Shown piece by piece: positions 1 through 6,611 of a DNA stretch of 8,413 bases. Position numbers and translations under genes: made by a program. A model generated the notes under the pieces. It saw nothing but the letters and a program-made list of their open reading frames with translations, was not told the DNA's origin and did no database searches. Origin of the DNA: Pseudomonadota bacterium (GTDB lineage: Bacteria > Pseudomonadota > Alphaproteobacteria > Acetobacterales > Acetobacteraceae); contig JAJZVE010000179.1 in the NCBI GenBank assembly GCA_021845835.1, positions 1 to 8,413 of the forward strand. The letters run 5' to 3'. Positions within the stretch are counted from its first letter, which is position 1; every line of letters begins with the position of its first letter.

Positions 1-860
1 AGCAACTGGCGCAGCCGCGCCGCACCGGCGGCGCCTTTCAGGGCGTCGCGCCACAGCGATTCGGCGACACGCTGGTGCGCGGCGACGGCTTCCTCGGCGG
101 TGGTGACGGTGGCGACGCCGGTGCTGGCGAACGGCGTGCCGTCGGGGCGGAACGGATTGATCGCGACACACGCCCGCTCCCGCCCGCGCAGCAGCATGAA
201 CGCCGCACTCGGCTCGTGGACGGCGAGCAGGCCGAATTGCAGCCCGATCGGCTCGCTGTCCATCAGCTCGGCGATGCGCGACACCTCCGCCGCCGCCGCG
301 AGCCGGCCCTGCCGGCGCACCCGGTCGGACACCGCCAGCCCGCCGGCAACCCCCGCTTGCAGCAGCGCCGCCACGCGACTGGCCGCCAGCAGGCAGATCA
401 CCGCCGGCCGGCGCTGGCCGAAGCTGCGCTTGCGCGCCGCCTGCACGCCCAGCACCTGATCGCCGGTCGCGCGCAGCTGCGCCCGCTCGGCGCCGGCCGG
501 GTCGGTCGCCTCGGCCAGCGACTCGGCCAGCGCGGCGTCGAACACCTCGCCGGTGGTCAGGTAGCAGAGCGCGCCGTCCACCTGCAGGATCTGGTCCGCG
601 CCCTCCTCAAGCTGGCGCAGCCGTTCGAAGAAGCCGATCGGGCGGCTGTAGTATTCGATGCCGACGCCAAGCAATGCCAGCGGCGAAATTTTCAGCAGCT
701 CGGCCAGGCGCTTGACCGTGTCGAGCTTGATGACCTCGCCTTTCTCGTAGCGGTACAGCGCCGCCCGCGACACGCCAAGCCGCGCCGCGATTTCTTCCGC
801 GCGCAGCCCGGATTCCAGCCGGAACGCCCGCAACTGGTCGCCGATATCGGTGAAGCGCAT
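1..860 (-). CDS. XRE-family helix-turn-helix transcriptional regulator (C-terminus cut by window edge)
   Basis: Probable DNA-binding regulator of the neighbouring catabolic genes. Translated from ATG at 860..858 the frame stays open to base 1, giving 286 codons with no stop, so the C-terminus lies outside the window. Residues about 5-60 form a Cro/CI-type (HTH_3) domain: IGDQLRAFRLESGLRAEEIA, then ARLGVSRAALYRYEKGEVIK and a helix reading LDTVKRLAELLKISPLALLG. This is the usual XRE pattern. The rest (about 70-286) is an Ala/Leu-rich domain I cannot assign; it is presumably a ligand-sensing or dimerisation part. It lies 141 nt downstream of glxR, same strand, with its own spacer holding a candidate operator, so it may be transcribed separately and autoregulated. 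The start is chosen because the HTH begins immediately after this Met. The Shine-Dalgarno is weak (G-rich run before ATG). The HTH assignment is firm; the effector and targets are inference. Confidence 0.85.
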   Translation of the reverse strand, partial: MRFTDIGDQLRAFRLESGLRAEEIAARLGVSRAALYRYEKGEVIKLDTVKRLAELLKISPLALLGVGIEYYSRPIGFFERLRQLEEGADQILQVDGALCYLTTGEVFDAALAESLAEATDPAGAERAQLRATGDQVLGVQAARKRSFGQRRPAVICLLAASRVAALLQAGVAGGLAVSDRVRRQGRLAAAAEVSRIAELMDSEPIGLQFGLLAVHEPSAAFMLLRGRERACVAINPFRPDGTPFASTGVATVTTAEEAVAAHQRVAESLWRDALKGAAGAARLRQL

Positions 861-951
861 TCCGCCCGCCCCGGACTCTGGTGGCGGATCAGCCCGCGAG
901 AGCAGCGCGCAGGATTTATGCGCGCCGTCTCAGATTCGATCCGCTGCCCAG

Positions 952-979
952 CTTATTGCGGCGCGCCTGGTTAATGCAA
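952..979 (-). promoter_or_regulatory. Weak sigma70-like promoter candidate for the XRE regulator
   Basis: On the minus strand TTGCAT (979..974) is followed after 16 nt by AATAAG (957..952), about 90 nt upstream of the regulator ATG. The -35 matches TTGACA at 3 of 6 positions and the -10 matches TATAAT at 4 of 6. It lies in the most AT-rich part of this gap and overlaps the inverted repeat at 971..993. The match is poor and could be chance. Confidence 0.2.
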
Positions 980-993
980 CCTTGTTACGATAA
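971..993. promoter_or_regulatory. Candidate operator: imperfect inverted repeat upstream of the XRE regulator
   Basis: Two 10-nt half-sites, TTAATGCAAC (971..980) and GTTACGATAA (984..993), are separated by 3 nt. Seven of ten positions are symmetric (TTAxxGxAAC). It is AT-rich in a very GC-rich region, starts 8 nt beyond the glxR stop, and lies 111-133 nt upstream of the regulator start, overlapping a possible -35. Position and symmetry suit an HTH-dimer site, but binding by the adjacent XRE protein is inference. Confidence 0.3.
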
Positions 994-1001
994 GCCGGCG
1001 G

Positions 1002-1877
1002 TCATTCCGCCATGCCGGCCATCGTCTCGATGGCGCGCACCAGCGCCGAGTGGTCCTGGTCGGCGCCGCCGTGGGCCACCACGGACGAGAACATCTGCTG
1101 CGCGATGGCGGTGTTGGGCAGCGCCATGCCCATCTCGCGCGCCGCCGTCAGCGCCAGCGACAGGTCCTTCTGGTGCAGGCGGATGCGGAAGCCGGGGGCG
1201 AACCTGCGTTGGATCATGCGTTCGCCGTGGACCTCCAGGATGCGCGAGGAGGCGAAGCCGCCCATCAGCGCCTGCCGCACCTTCGCCGGGTCGGCGCCGG
1301 CCTTGCGCGCGAAGGTCAGCGCCTCGCCGACTGCCTGGATGGTCAGCGCGACGATGATCTGGTTGGCGACCTTGCAGGTCTGGCCGGCACCGTTCTCCAT
1401 GCCGACGAGCGTGATGTTCTTGCCCATGACCTCGAACAGCGGCCGCGCGCGGGCGAACGCCGCCTCCGGCCCGCCGACCATGATGGTCAGCGTCGCCTGC
1501 GTCGCCCCCACCTCGCCGCCGGAAACCGGCGCGTCGAGATAGTCGCAGCCGAGGCTGTTGATGCGCGCGGCGAAGCCCTTCGTCGCGATCGGGCTGATCG
1601 AGGACATGTCCAGGACGAGCTTGCCCGGCGTCAGTCCCTCGGCGACGCCGTGCGGGCCGAACAGCACGCGCTCCACGTCCGGCGTGTCGGGCAGCATCAG
1701 GATGACGACCTCCGCCGCCTCTGCGACCGCAGCCGGATCGCCGACCACGGTGGCGGCGGCGCGCAGCTCGTCGGTCAGGCTCTTGCGGTCGGGCACGATC
1801 AGCGCGTGCCCGGCGGCCTTCAGGTTGAGCGCCATCGGGCGGCCCATGATGCCGAGGCCGATGAATCCGATCTGCAT
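1002..1877 (-). CDS. glxR: 2-hydroxy-3-oxopropionate (tartronate semialdehyde) reductase, beta-hydroxyacid dehydrogenase family
   Basis: Cytosolic NAD(P)H-dependent enzyme that reduces tartronate semialdehyde to D-glycerate. The protein is 291 aa, normal for the family. The N-terminal Rossmann fold starts at once with MQIGFIGLGIMGRPMALNL (GxGxxG at residues 7-12). The substrate-binding signature DAPVSGGEVGA follows at 115-125. The catalytic-lysine motif GQTCKVANQ (Lys169, Asn172) and the HQKDL segment (235-239) complete the beta-HAD pattern. The ATG at 1877 is chosen because it opens the Rossmann fold and has AAGGGA 8-9 nt upstream; the frame continues upstream only as antisense-like sequence inside hyi. 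It follows hyi by 17 nt, so the two are very likely co-transcribed, and this pairing favours GlxR over 3-hydroxyisobutyrate dehydrogenase. Close relatives act on methylmalonate or malonate semialdehyde; sequence reading alone cannot exclude these. Confidence 0.87.
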   Translation of the reverse strand: MQIGFIGLGIMGRPMALNLKAAGHALIVPDRKSLTDELRAAATVVGDPAAVAEAAEVVILMLPDTPDVERVLFGPHGVAEGLTPGKLVLDMSSISPIATKGFAARINSLGCDYLDAPVSGGEVGATQATLTIMVGGPEAAFARARPLFEVMGKNITLVGMENGAGQTCKVANQIIVALTIQAVGEALTFARKAGADPAKVRQALMGGFASSRILEVHGERMIQRRFAPGFRIRLHQKDLSLALTAAREMGMALPNTAIAQQMFSSVVAHGGADQDHSALVRAIETMAGMAE

Positions 1878-1894
1878 GGCGGTTTCCCTTTCTC

Positions 1895-2674
1895 TCAGAC
1901 GCCGAACGCCGCGCGCCAGCCCAGCCCGGCGACGGTTTCCCCGGCCGGACGGTATTCGCAGCCGATCCAGCCCGTGTAGCCGAGCGCGTCGATGCGCCGG
2001 AACAAAAAGGCCCAACCCAGCTCGCCGGTTCCCGGCTCGTTGCGCGCCGGCACGTCGGCGATCTGGATGTGGCCGATGATCGGCATCAGCGCCTCCAGGC
2101 GCTTGCTCACGTCGCCCTCGGTAATCTGGCAGTGGTAGATGTCGAACTGCAACCCGAGCCGCTCGGCGCCGATGGCGGCGATGATGGCCGCCGCCTGGCC
2201 GGTGGTGTGCAGATGAAATCCCGGCATGTCGCGATGGTTGATCGGCTCGATCAGCAGCCGCTTGCCGGCCTTGCCCGCTGCCTCCGCCGCCCAGGCGAGA
2301 TTGGCGGCATAGACCGCGGCGGCGGTGACGGGGGCGACCGCGGCAGGCGGAATGCCGGCCATGACATGCACCAGCGGGCAATCGAGCGCCGCGGCGTAGT
2401 CAAGCGCGCGGGCGATGGCGTCGCGGAACTCGCGCTGCCGGCCGGGCAGGCAGGCGATGCCGCGCTCGCCGCCGGCCCAGTCGCCGGGCGGCGCGTTGAA
2501 CAGCGCCTGGATCAGGCCGTTGTCGTCGAGCCGGCGGCGGATTTCGCCGGCCGGGTGGTCATAGGGGAACAGGAACTCGACCGCCTTGAAGCCGGCGCGG
2601 GACGCGGCGGCGAAGCGGTCGAGGAACGGCACCTCGTTGAACATCATGGACAGGTTGGCGGCAAGGCGCGGCAT
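1895..2674 (-). CDS. hyi: Hydroxypyruvate isomerase
   Basis: Cytosolic TIM-barrel enzyme of the xylose-isomerase-like (AP endonuclease 2) family. It interconverts hydroxypyruvate and tartronate semialdehyde in glyoxylate-to-glycerate metabolism. The protein is 259 aa, close to the roughly 258 aa of the Escherichia coli enzyme. It starts MPRLAANLSMMFNEVPFLDR, typical of Hyi. Expected metal and catalytic positions are present: Glu143 in LLIEPINHRDMPGF, Asp178 in LQFDIYHCQ, Gln204 in GHIQIADVP and Glu240 in GCEYRP. The ERGIACLPGR segment (70-79) is also family-typical. The ATG at 2674 is supported by a strong Shine-Dalgarno (GAGAGGGGG, about 7 nt upstream); a longer open frame to 2818 runs through palindromic spacer and has no family similarity. 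It is the first gene of a hyi-glxR pair. Glyoxylate carboligase, the usual neighbour that makes its substrate, is not in the window. Confidence 0.9.
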   Translation of the reverse strand: MPRLAANLSMMFNEVPFLDRFAAASRAGFKAVEFLFPYDHPAGEIRRRLDDNGLIQALFNAPPGDWAGGERGIACLPGRQREFRDAIARALDYAAALDCPLVHVMAGIPPAAVAPVTAAAVYAANLAWAAEAAGKAGKRLLIEPINHRDMPGFHLHTTGQAAAIIAAIGAERLGLQFDIYHCQITEGDVSKRLEALMPIIGHIQIADVPARNEPGTGELGWAFLFRRIDALGYTGWIGCEYRPAGETVAGLGWRAAFGV

Positions 2675-2805
2675 TGGCGTCCCCCTCTCGCGGTGCGCGG
2701 CGGAAGCTAGCCGGGGCGGGGGCGGATGACCAGCCGAGAGCAGCCGGCGCACACGACCGTCAGCCGCAGCCTCCGGCGAGCGTGGTCCAAACCCCAAGAC
2801 GTCGC

Positions 2806-2826
2806 AGGGCGGGTGCAACCCGCCCT
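2806..2826. repeat. Palindromic REP-like element (9-bp arms, 3-nt loop)
   Basis: AGGGCGGGT (2806..2814) and ACCCGCCCT (2818..2826) are perfect reverse complements around the loop GCA. On the minus strand it reads TTGTAGGGCGGGT followed by the second arm, a wording I associate with short dispersed intergenic palindromes in many high-GC proteobacteria. It could form a stable hairpin in RNA but has no trailing T-tract, so it is not a classical intrinsic terminator. Copy number elsewhere in the genome cannot be seen. Confidence 0.6.
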
Positions 2827-2967
2827 ACAAGGGGGCGGCGGTCCGGGCTATGCTCGCTGCACGATGGCACCACGCGCAGAGCAGGCGGTTTCTGTTCAGA
2901 CGGCTGCGCCGCCATCGTATCGAGCAGCGGCGGTCCACATGCATCCAGGCACGACTACGCAGACGAG

Positions 2968-2997
2968 CCGGCATGCCCGCTCGCGCGGGCATGCCGG
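2968..2997. repeat. Perfect 13-bp-arm palindrome downstream of the importer operon
   Basis: CCGGCATGCCCGC (2968..2980) and GCGGGCATGCCGG (2985..2997) are perfect reverse complements with the 4-nt loop TCGC. It lies 27 nt beyond the binding-protein stop codon. The stem would be very stable in the importer mRNA, but no run of T follows on either strand. A REP-like role, 3'-end protection or atypical termination is more likely than a standard rho-independent terminator. Confidence 0.65.
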
Positions 2998-3003
2998 ACA
3001 GAT

Positions 3004-3018
3004 CGGGCTGTTTGCCCG
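3004..3018 (-). terminator. Small hairpin just after the binding-protein stop; possible 3'-end signal
   Basis: CGGGC (3004..3008) and GCCCG (3014..3018) pair perfectly around the loop TGTTT, 6 nt past the TAA of the binding-protein gene. It stands 6 nt from the larger 13-bp palindrome, giving tandem stems at the operon's 3' end. There is no T-tract, so termination here is an inference from position and structure. Confidence 0.25.
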
Positions 3019-3024
3019 CCGGCG

Positions 3025-4038
3025 TTACTTGCCGCCCATCTTGTCCCACACCGCATGCGACCATGCGCCTTCCGGCTGCCTGGTGATCACCGGATCGGAG
3101 CCGCTGGACAGCAGCACCTTCACCGTGCGGTCATAGGCGGCGGGGTCGAGCCAGCCGATGCCGTGGCCGTTCTTGCCGGCGGCCACCAGCTTCGCCACTT
3201 CGCCCATCATGTGCTTCTGGTGCACTTTCGTCTGCGCGCCCGTGGTGTCGGCGTCGAGCACGATCTTCACCGCCTCGTCCTCGTGGTCGATCGCGTACTG
3301 CCAGCCTTTCATCGACGCCTTCACGAAGCGCGCCAGACGATCGACCATCGCCGCGTCGGCAAGCTTCGCGTCGGTCGTGTACAGCCCGTCCTCCAGCGTC
3401 GCCACGCCCTCGTCCTCGTATTTGAAGACGACGAGCTGGCTCGGCTTCATCCCCGCCTCGATGAGCTGCCAGTATTCGTTGTAGGTCATCGTGGAGATGC
3501 AGGCGGCCTGCTTCTGCAGCAGCGGATCGACATTGAAGCCCTGCTTCAGCACCGTCACGCCATCCGGCCCGCCGGTCGTCTTGTAGCCGAGCTTCGCCAT
3601 CCAGGCGAGGAACGGATATTCGTTGCCGGAGAACCAGACGCCGAGCGTCTTGCCCTTGAAGTCCTTCGGCGTCCTGATGCCGCTGTCCTTGCGGCAGCTG
3701 AGTTCCAGGCCCGAGCGTTCGAAGACCTGGGAGATGTTGACCAGCTTCACGCCCTTCTCGCGCGCGGCGAGGGCGGCCGGCATCCAGTCCACGATCACGT
3801 CGGCGCCGCCCGCGGCGATCACCTGCTCCGGCGCGATGTCCGGTCCGCCCGGCTTGATCGTCACATCGAGGCCGGCTTCCTTGTAGAAGCCCTTGGCGGC
3901 GGCGACGTAGTAGCCGGCGAACTGTGCGTCGGCCACCCATTTCAGCTGGATCGTCACCGGGTCCGCCGCCCGCGCGGCCGGCACCCCCGCCATCGCCAGT
4001 CCAACGGCCGCCGCCGCCGTCAGTAACCACTTCCTCAT
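3025..4038 (-). CDS. ABC importer periplasmic binding protein, NMT1/THI5-like (SsuA/ThiY family)
   Basis: Periplasmic solute receptor of the importer encoded just upstream. The 337-aa protein begins with a Sec signal peptide: MRKWLL, a hydrophobic stretch to about residue 20, and a probable cleavage after AARA (24). The mature part opens with VTIQLKWVADAQFAGYYVAA then AKGFYKEAGLDV (about 28-59), the hallmark of NMT1/THI5-like receptors. GGPD (64-67) and GKTLGVWFSGNEYP (129-142) match the hinge and ligand-cleft pattern of the family. The ATG at 4038 has AGGGGG about 9 nt upstream and begins the signal peptide. It follows the second permease by 36 nt and is the last gene of the operon, with hairpins behind it. 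Relatives bind hydroxymethylpyrimidine precursors, sulfonates or nitrate. The preA and ureidohydrolase neighbours make a pyrimidine or ureide the best guess, but the ligand is inferred from context only. Confidence 0.88.
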   Translation of the reverse strand: MRKWLLTAAAAVGLAMAGVPAARAADPVTIQLKWVADAQFAGYYVAAAKGFYKEAGLDVTIKPGGPDIAPEQVIAAGGADVIVDWMPAALAAREKGVKLVNISQVFERSGLELSCRKDSGIRTPKDFKGKTLGVWFSGNEYPFLAWMAKLGYKTTGGPDGVTVLKQGFNVDPLLQKQAACISTMTYNEYWQLIEAGMKPSQLVVFKYEDEGVATLEDGLYTTDAKLADAAMVDRLARFVKASMKGWQYAIDHEDEAVKIVLDADTTGAQTKVHQKHMMGEVAKLVAAGKNGHGIGWLDPAAYDRTVKVLLSSGSDPVITRQPEGAWSHAVWDKMGGK

Positions 4039-4074
4039 ACCTGCAATCCCCCTGTTGCCTCTGTTGCCGTCGCC

Positions 4075-4911
4075 CTATTCGCGGAAGGACGGATGCCAGA
4101 ACGTCACCATCCGCTCGACCAGTGCAAGTGCTGCGAAACTCGCCGAGCCGACCGCCGCCGCCAGCGTGATCTCCGCCCACACCACGTCAAGGTTCATGCG
4201 TGCCACCTCGGTGGAGATGCGGAAGCCCATGCCGATGATCGGCGTGCCGAAAAACTCGGCCACGATCGCGCCGATCAGCGCCAGCGTCGAGTTCAGCTTG
4301 AGCGCATTGAACACGAACGGCAAGGCGTTCGGCAGCCGCAGCTTCAGCAGGGTCTGCCAGTAGCGCGCACCGTAGGAGTGCATCAGGTCGCGCTCCATCG
4401 CGCCGGTGCTTTCCAGCCCGGCGGTCGCGTTCACCAGCATCGGGAAGAACGTCATCACCACGACGACGGCAGTCTTGCTCTGCCAGTCGAAGCCGAACCA
4501 CATGACCATGATCGGCGCGATGCCGACGATCGGCATGGCGGACACCAGGCTGCCCAGCGGCAGCACGCCGCGGCGCAGGAATGGCGAGCGGTCGAGCGCG
4601 ATCGCGGCAAGCAGGCCGCTGCCGCAGCCGATCAGCCAGCCGGGCACCACGGAGCGCACCACCGTCTGCACGAAGTCCACGCCGAGCATGCGCAGGTTGT
4701 GCGCGATCGCCAGCGCGATCTCGGTCGGCGCCGGCAGCAGGATTTTCGGCACGCCGAAGCCGGCGCAGATCACCTGCCAGGCCGCGAGCAGCAGCGCGCC
4801 GAATGCGAGCGGCGTCGCGATCTGCCAGCCCCGCCCGTCGCGCCGCGCCAGCAGCGCCAGCAGCACCGGCCCGCCGATCACCAGCAGCAGCAGGATCAGT
4901 CCCGCGCTCAC
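4075..4911 (-). CDS. ABC importer permease 2 (NitT/TauT/SsuC type)
   Basis: Inner-membrane subunit that forms half of the translocation channel. The 278-aa protein has hydrophobic segments near residues 3-22, 32-52, 85-107, 117-140, 146-162, 205-222 and 245-265. The BPD_transp_1 cytoplasmic EAA loop is seen at 179-198 (SYGARYWQTLLKLRLPNALP), which docks to the ATPase. FGVPKILLPAPTEI (52-65) is typical of SsuC/ThiX-type permeases. The start is GTG at 4911..4909, overlapping the TGA of permease 1 as GTGA; the frame upstream of it is only an antisense-like shadow within permease 1. The GTG start adds a short N-terminal membrane segment not always present in such permeases. Coupled translation with permease 1 suggests a 1:1 heterodimer, which is less common than homodimers in this family. 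Confidence 0.88.
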   Translation of the reverse strand: MSAGLILLLLVIGGPVLLALLARRDGRGWQIATPLAFGALLLAAWQVICAGFGVPKILLPAPTEIALAIAHNLRMLGVDFVQTVVRSVVPGWLIGCGSGLLAAIALDRSPFLRRGVLPLGSLVSAMPIVGIAPIMVMWFGFDWQSKTAVVVVMTFFPMLVNATAGLESTGAMERDLMHSYGARYWQTLLKLRLPNALPFVFNALKLNSTLALIGAIVAEFFGTPIIGMGFRISTEVARMNLDVVWAEITLAAAVGSASFAALALVERMVTFWHPSFRE

Positions 4912-5765
4912 AGCCGCCCGCCGCGCCGGCGCACCAGGCCAAACTGCACCACATCGACCGCCGCCACCGCCAGCAGCGCCAGCACGGCTGCGGCAAACAA
5001 CGCCGCCCAGATCTGCAGCGTCTGGCCGTAGTACGACCCGGTGAGCAGCCGGGCGCCGAGGCCCGCCTGCGCGCCGGTGGGCAGCTCGGCGACGATGGCG
5101 CCAACCAGCGCGAGCGTCGCCGCCACCTTCAGGCTGGGGAACAGGAAGCTCATCGAGGCCGGCCAGCGCAGCAGAGTGAACACCTGCCGTTCGCTGGCGC
5201 TGTAGGTGCGCATCAGGTCGCGCTGCATCGGGTCGGGCGAACGCAATCCCTTCACCATCCCGGTCGTCACCGGAAAGAAACTGAGGTAGCCCGCGATCAG
5301 CGCCTTCGGCAGCACGCCGGTCAGGCCGATGTTGCCGAGCACGACGACCACCATCGGCGCAATCGCCAGCACCGGCACGGTCTGGCTGGCGATGATCCAC
5401 AACATCAGCGAGCGTTCCAGCGTGCGCACATGCACGATGCCGATCGCCAGCACGATGCCGAGCACCAGCGCGAACACGAAGCCGAGGCCGGCTGCGAAGG
5501 CGGTGACGCCGGCATGGAACAGCAGGCTCTTCGGACTCATGACCGGGTGGAACAGCGTGCTGCCCACCAGCTCGCCGACGATCTGGTGCGGCGCCGGCAG
5601 CAGCGGCCGGTCCTGCTGCATGGTGGCGACCACGATGTCCCAGCGCGACGTGCCTTCGTCGGCGAGGTTCTGCGCCGTGTCGAAATTGAGCCAGACCGCC
5701 GCGGCGTACCAGATCGCCAGCACGACCAGCAGCACCACCACGATCGGGCCGGCCTTGCGCATCAT
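4908..5765 (-). CDS. ABC importer permease 1 (NitT/TauT/SsuC type)
   Basis: Inner-membrane partner of permease 2. The 285-aa protein has an N-terminal membrane segment (about 5-25), then a hydrophilic stretch of about 60 residues that contains DRPLLPAPHQIVGEL (52-66), the conserved LPAP region of this family. Further hydrophobic segments lie near 86-111, 119-142, 148-165, 215-227 and 253-275. The EAA-like ATPase-contact loop is at about 188-207 (YSASERQVFTLLRWPASMSF). Two consecutive ATG codons (5765 and 5762) are possible starts; an AGGG sits about 10 nt before the first. It follows the ATPase stop by 15 nt and overlaps permease 2 by 4 nt. The domain call is firm; the substrate is unknown. 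Confidence 0.88.
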   Translation of the reverse strand: MMRKAGPIVVVLLVVLAIWYAAAVWLNFDTAQNLADEGTSRWDIVVATMQQDRPLLPAPHQIVGELVGSTLFHPVMSPKSLLFHAGVTAFAAGLGFVFALVLGIVLAIGIVHVRTLERSLMLWIIASQTVPVLAIAPMVVVVLGNIGLTGVLPKALIAGYLSFFPVTTGMVKGLRSPDPMQRDLMRTYSASERQVFTLLRWPASMSFLFPSLKVAATLALVGAIVAELPTGAQAGLGARLLTGSYYGQTLQIWAALFAAAVLALLAVAAVDVVQFGLVRRRGGRL

Positions 5766-5780
5766 GCGGCGGCGCCCTGC

Positions 5781-6611
5781 TCAGTCATAGCTGTGCCCCG
5801 CCCGCAGCGCCTCGCGCACGCGATGCGCCACCTTCAGGAACGCCGGCGTCTCGCGCAGGTCGAGGTCGCGCGCGGGCGGCAGGTCGACGTCGATCACCTC
5901 CACCACCTTGCCCGGCCGCGGCGACATGACCACGATCTGCGAGGACAGGAATACTGCCTCCGGGATCGAGTGGGTGACGAACACGACCGTCATGCCGGTC
6001 CGCCGCCACAGCTCATGCAGATGCAGATTGAGCCCGTCGCGCGTGATCTCGTCCAGCGCGCCGAACGGCTCGTCCATCAGCAGCAGCGCCGGCTCGAACG
6101 ACAGCGCCCGCGCGATCGAGACGCGCTGCTGCATGCCGCCGGACAATTGCCACGGGAAGCGCCGGCGAAATTCCACCAGTCCCACCAGATCGAGGTAGCG
6201 CGCCGCGCGATCCCGCCGCTCCGCCGGCTTCATCCCCATGATTTCCAGCGGCAGCATCACGTTGCGTTCCACCGAGCGCCACGGATACAGCGCCGGCGCC
6301 TGGAACACGTAGCCATAGGCGCGATCGAGTCGCGCCCGCTCCGGCGAGGTGCCGTTCACCACCAGCGTGCCGGAGGTCGGCCGTTCCAGGTCGGCGATCG
6401 CGCGCAACAGCGTGGTCTTGCCGCAGCCGGACGGGCCGATCAGCGATACGAAGCTGCCGCGCGGCAGATCGAGCGTCACGTCCCGCAGCGCGGTGGTGCG
6501 CTGGCCGCCGGCATCGAACACGACGGACAGCATGCGCGCCCGCACCGCCGGCTGGGTCCCGGCCGGCACCGCCGCGCCGGCGCTCTCCGCGACGGCGAGT
6601 TCAGCCGCCAC
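5781..6611 (-). CDS. ABC importer ATP-binding protein (SsuB/TauB type)
   Basis: Cytoplasmic ATPase that powers the adjacent importer. The 276-aa protein carries all ABC motifs: Walker A GPSGCGKTT (59-67), Q-loop Gln104 in YVFQAPALYPWRSV, signature LSGGMQQR (156-163), Walker B LLLMDEP (176-182), D-loop GALDE and switch His214 in FVTHSIPEAV. The PALYPWRSVERN wording is typical of the nitrate/sulfonate/taurine group. The start is GTG at 6611..6609, inside the end of the hydrolase gene (11-nt overlap), with no good Shine-Dalgarno, so it probably depends on translational coupling. This gives an Ala-rich 26-residue leader before the fold. An internal ATG at 6533 (Met27, MLSVVFD) would remove it and is a serious alternative. 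Permease 1 follows after 15 nt. Confidence 0.92.
   Translation of the reverse strand: MAAELAVAESAGAAVPAGTQPAVRARMLSVVFDAGGQRTTALRDVTLDLPRGSFVSLIGPSGCGKTTLLRAIADLERPTSGTLVVNGTSPERARLDRAYGYVFQAPALYPWRSVERNVMLPLEIMGMKPAERRDRAARYLDLVGLVEFRRRFPWQLSGGMQQRVSIARALSFEPALLLMDEPFGALDEITRDGLNLHLHELWRRTGMTVVFVTHSIPEAVFLSSQIVVMSPRPGKVVEVIDVDLPPARDLDLRETPAFLKVAHRVREALRAGHSYD

Larger units (their letters stand above)
2675..3024. other. 350-nt intergenic spacer without a credible gene
   Basis: This stretch separates the binding-protein stop (3025) from the hyi start (2674). It holds three perfect palindromes, listed separately, and the hyi Shine-Dalgarno at its left end. Short open frames cross it on both strands, but they lack ribosome-binding sites, are Arg/Pro-rich, or extend into the flanking genes out of frame. 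I find no convincing sigma70 promoter for hyi here, although one would be expected if hyi-glxR is a separate unit. The length and hairpins suggest a transcription-unit boundary. Confidence 0.6.

Noticed and set aside
75..974. Plus-strand open frames opposite the XRE regulator
   Set aside because: The minus strand encodes a recognisable HTH domain. The plus-strand translation is compositionally biased and featureless.
1002..2381. Longer glxR reading (459 codons) starting inside hyi
   Set aside because: The Rossmann motif begins exactly at the ATG at 1877, which has a good Shine-Dalgarno. The extra 168 codons overlap hyi in another frame.
2675..2818. N-terminal extension of hyi to an upstream start at 2818
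   Set aside because: The extension runs through the palindromic spacer and lacks family similarity. The ATG at 2674 has a strong ribosome-binding site and gives the standard length.
2825..3064. Small 79-codon minus-strand open frame in the importer-hyi spacer
   Set aside because: It starts inside the binding-protein gene in another frame, spans two palindromes, and is Arg/Ala/Met-rich without a ribosome-binding site or recognisable domain.
4912..5400. Upstream extension of permease 2 into permease 1
   Set aside because: It overlaps the well-supported permease 1 frame; the GTG at 4911 overlapping the TGA of permease 1 gives the correct family length.
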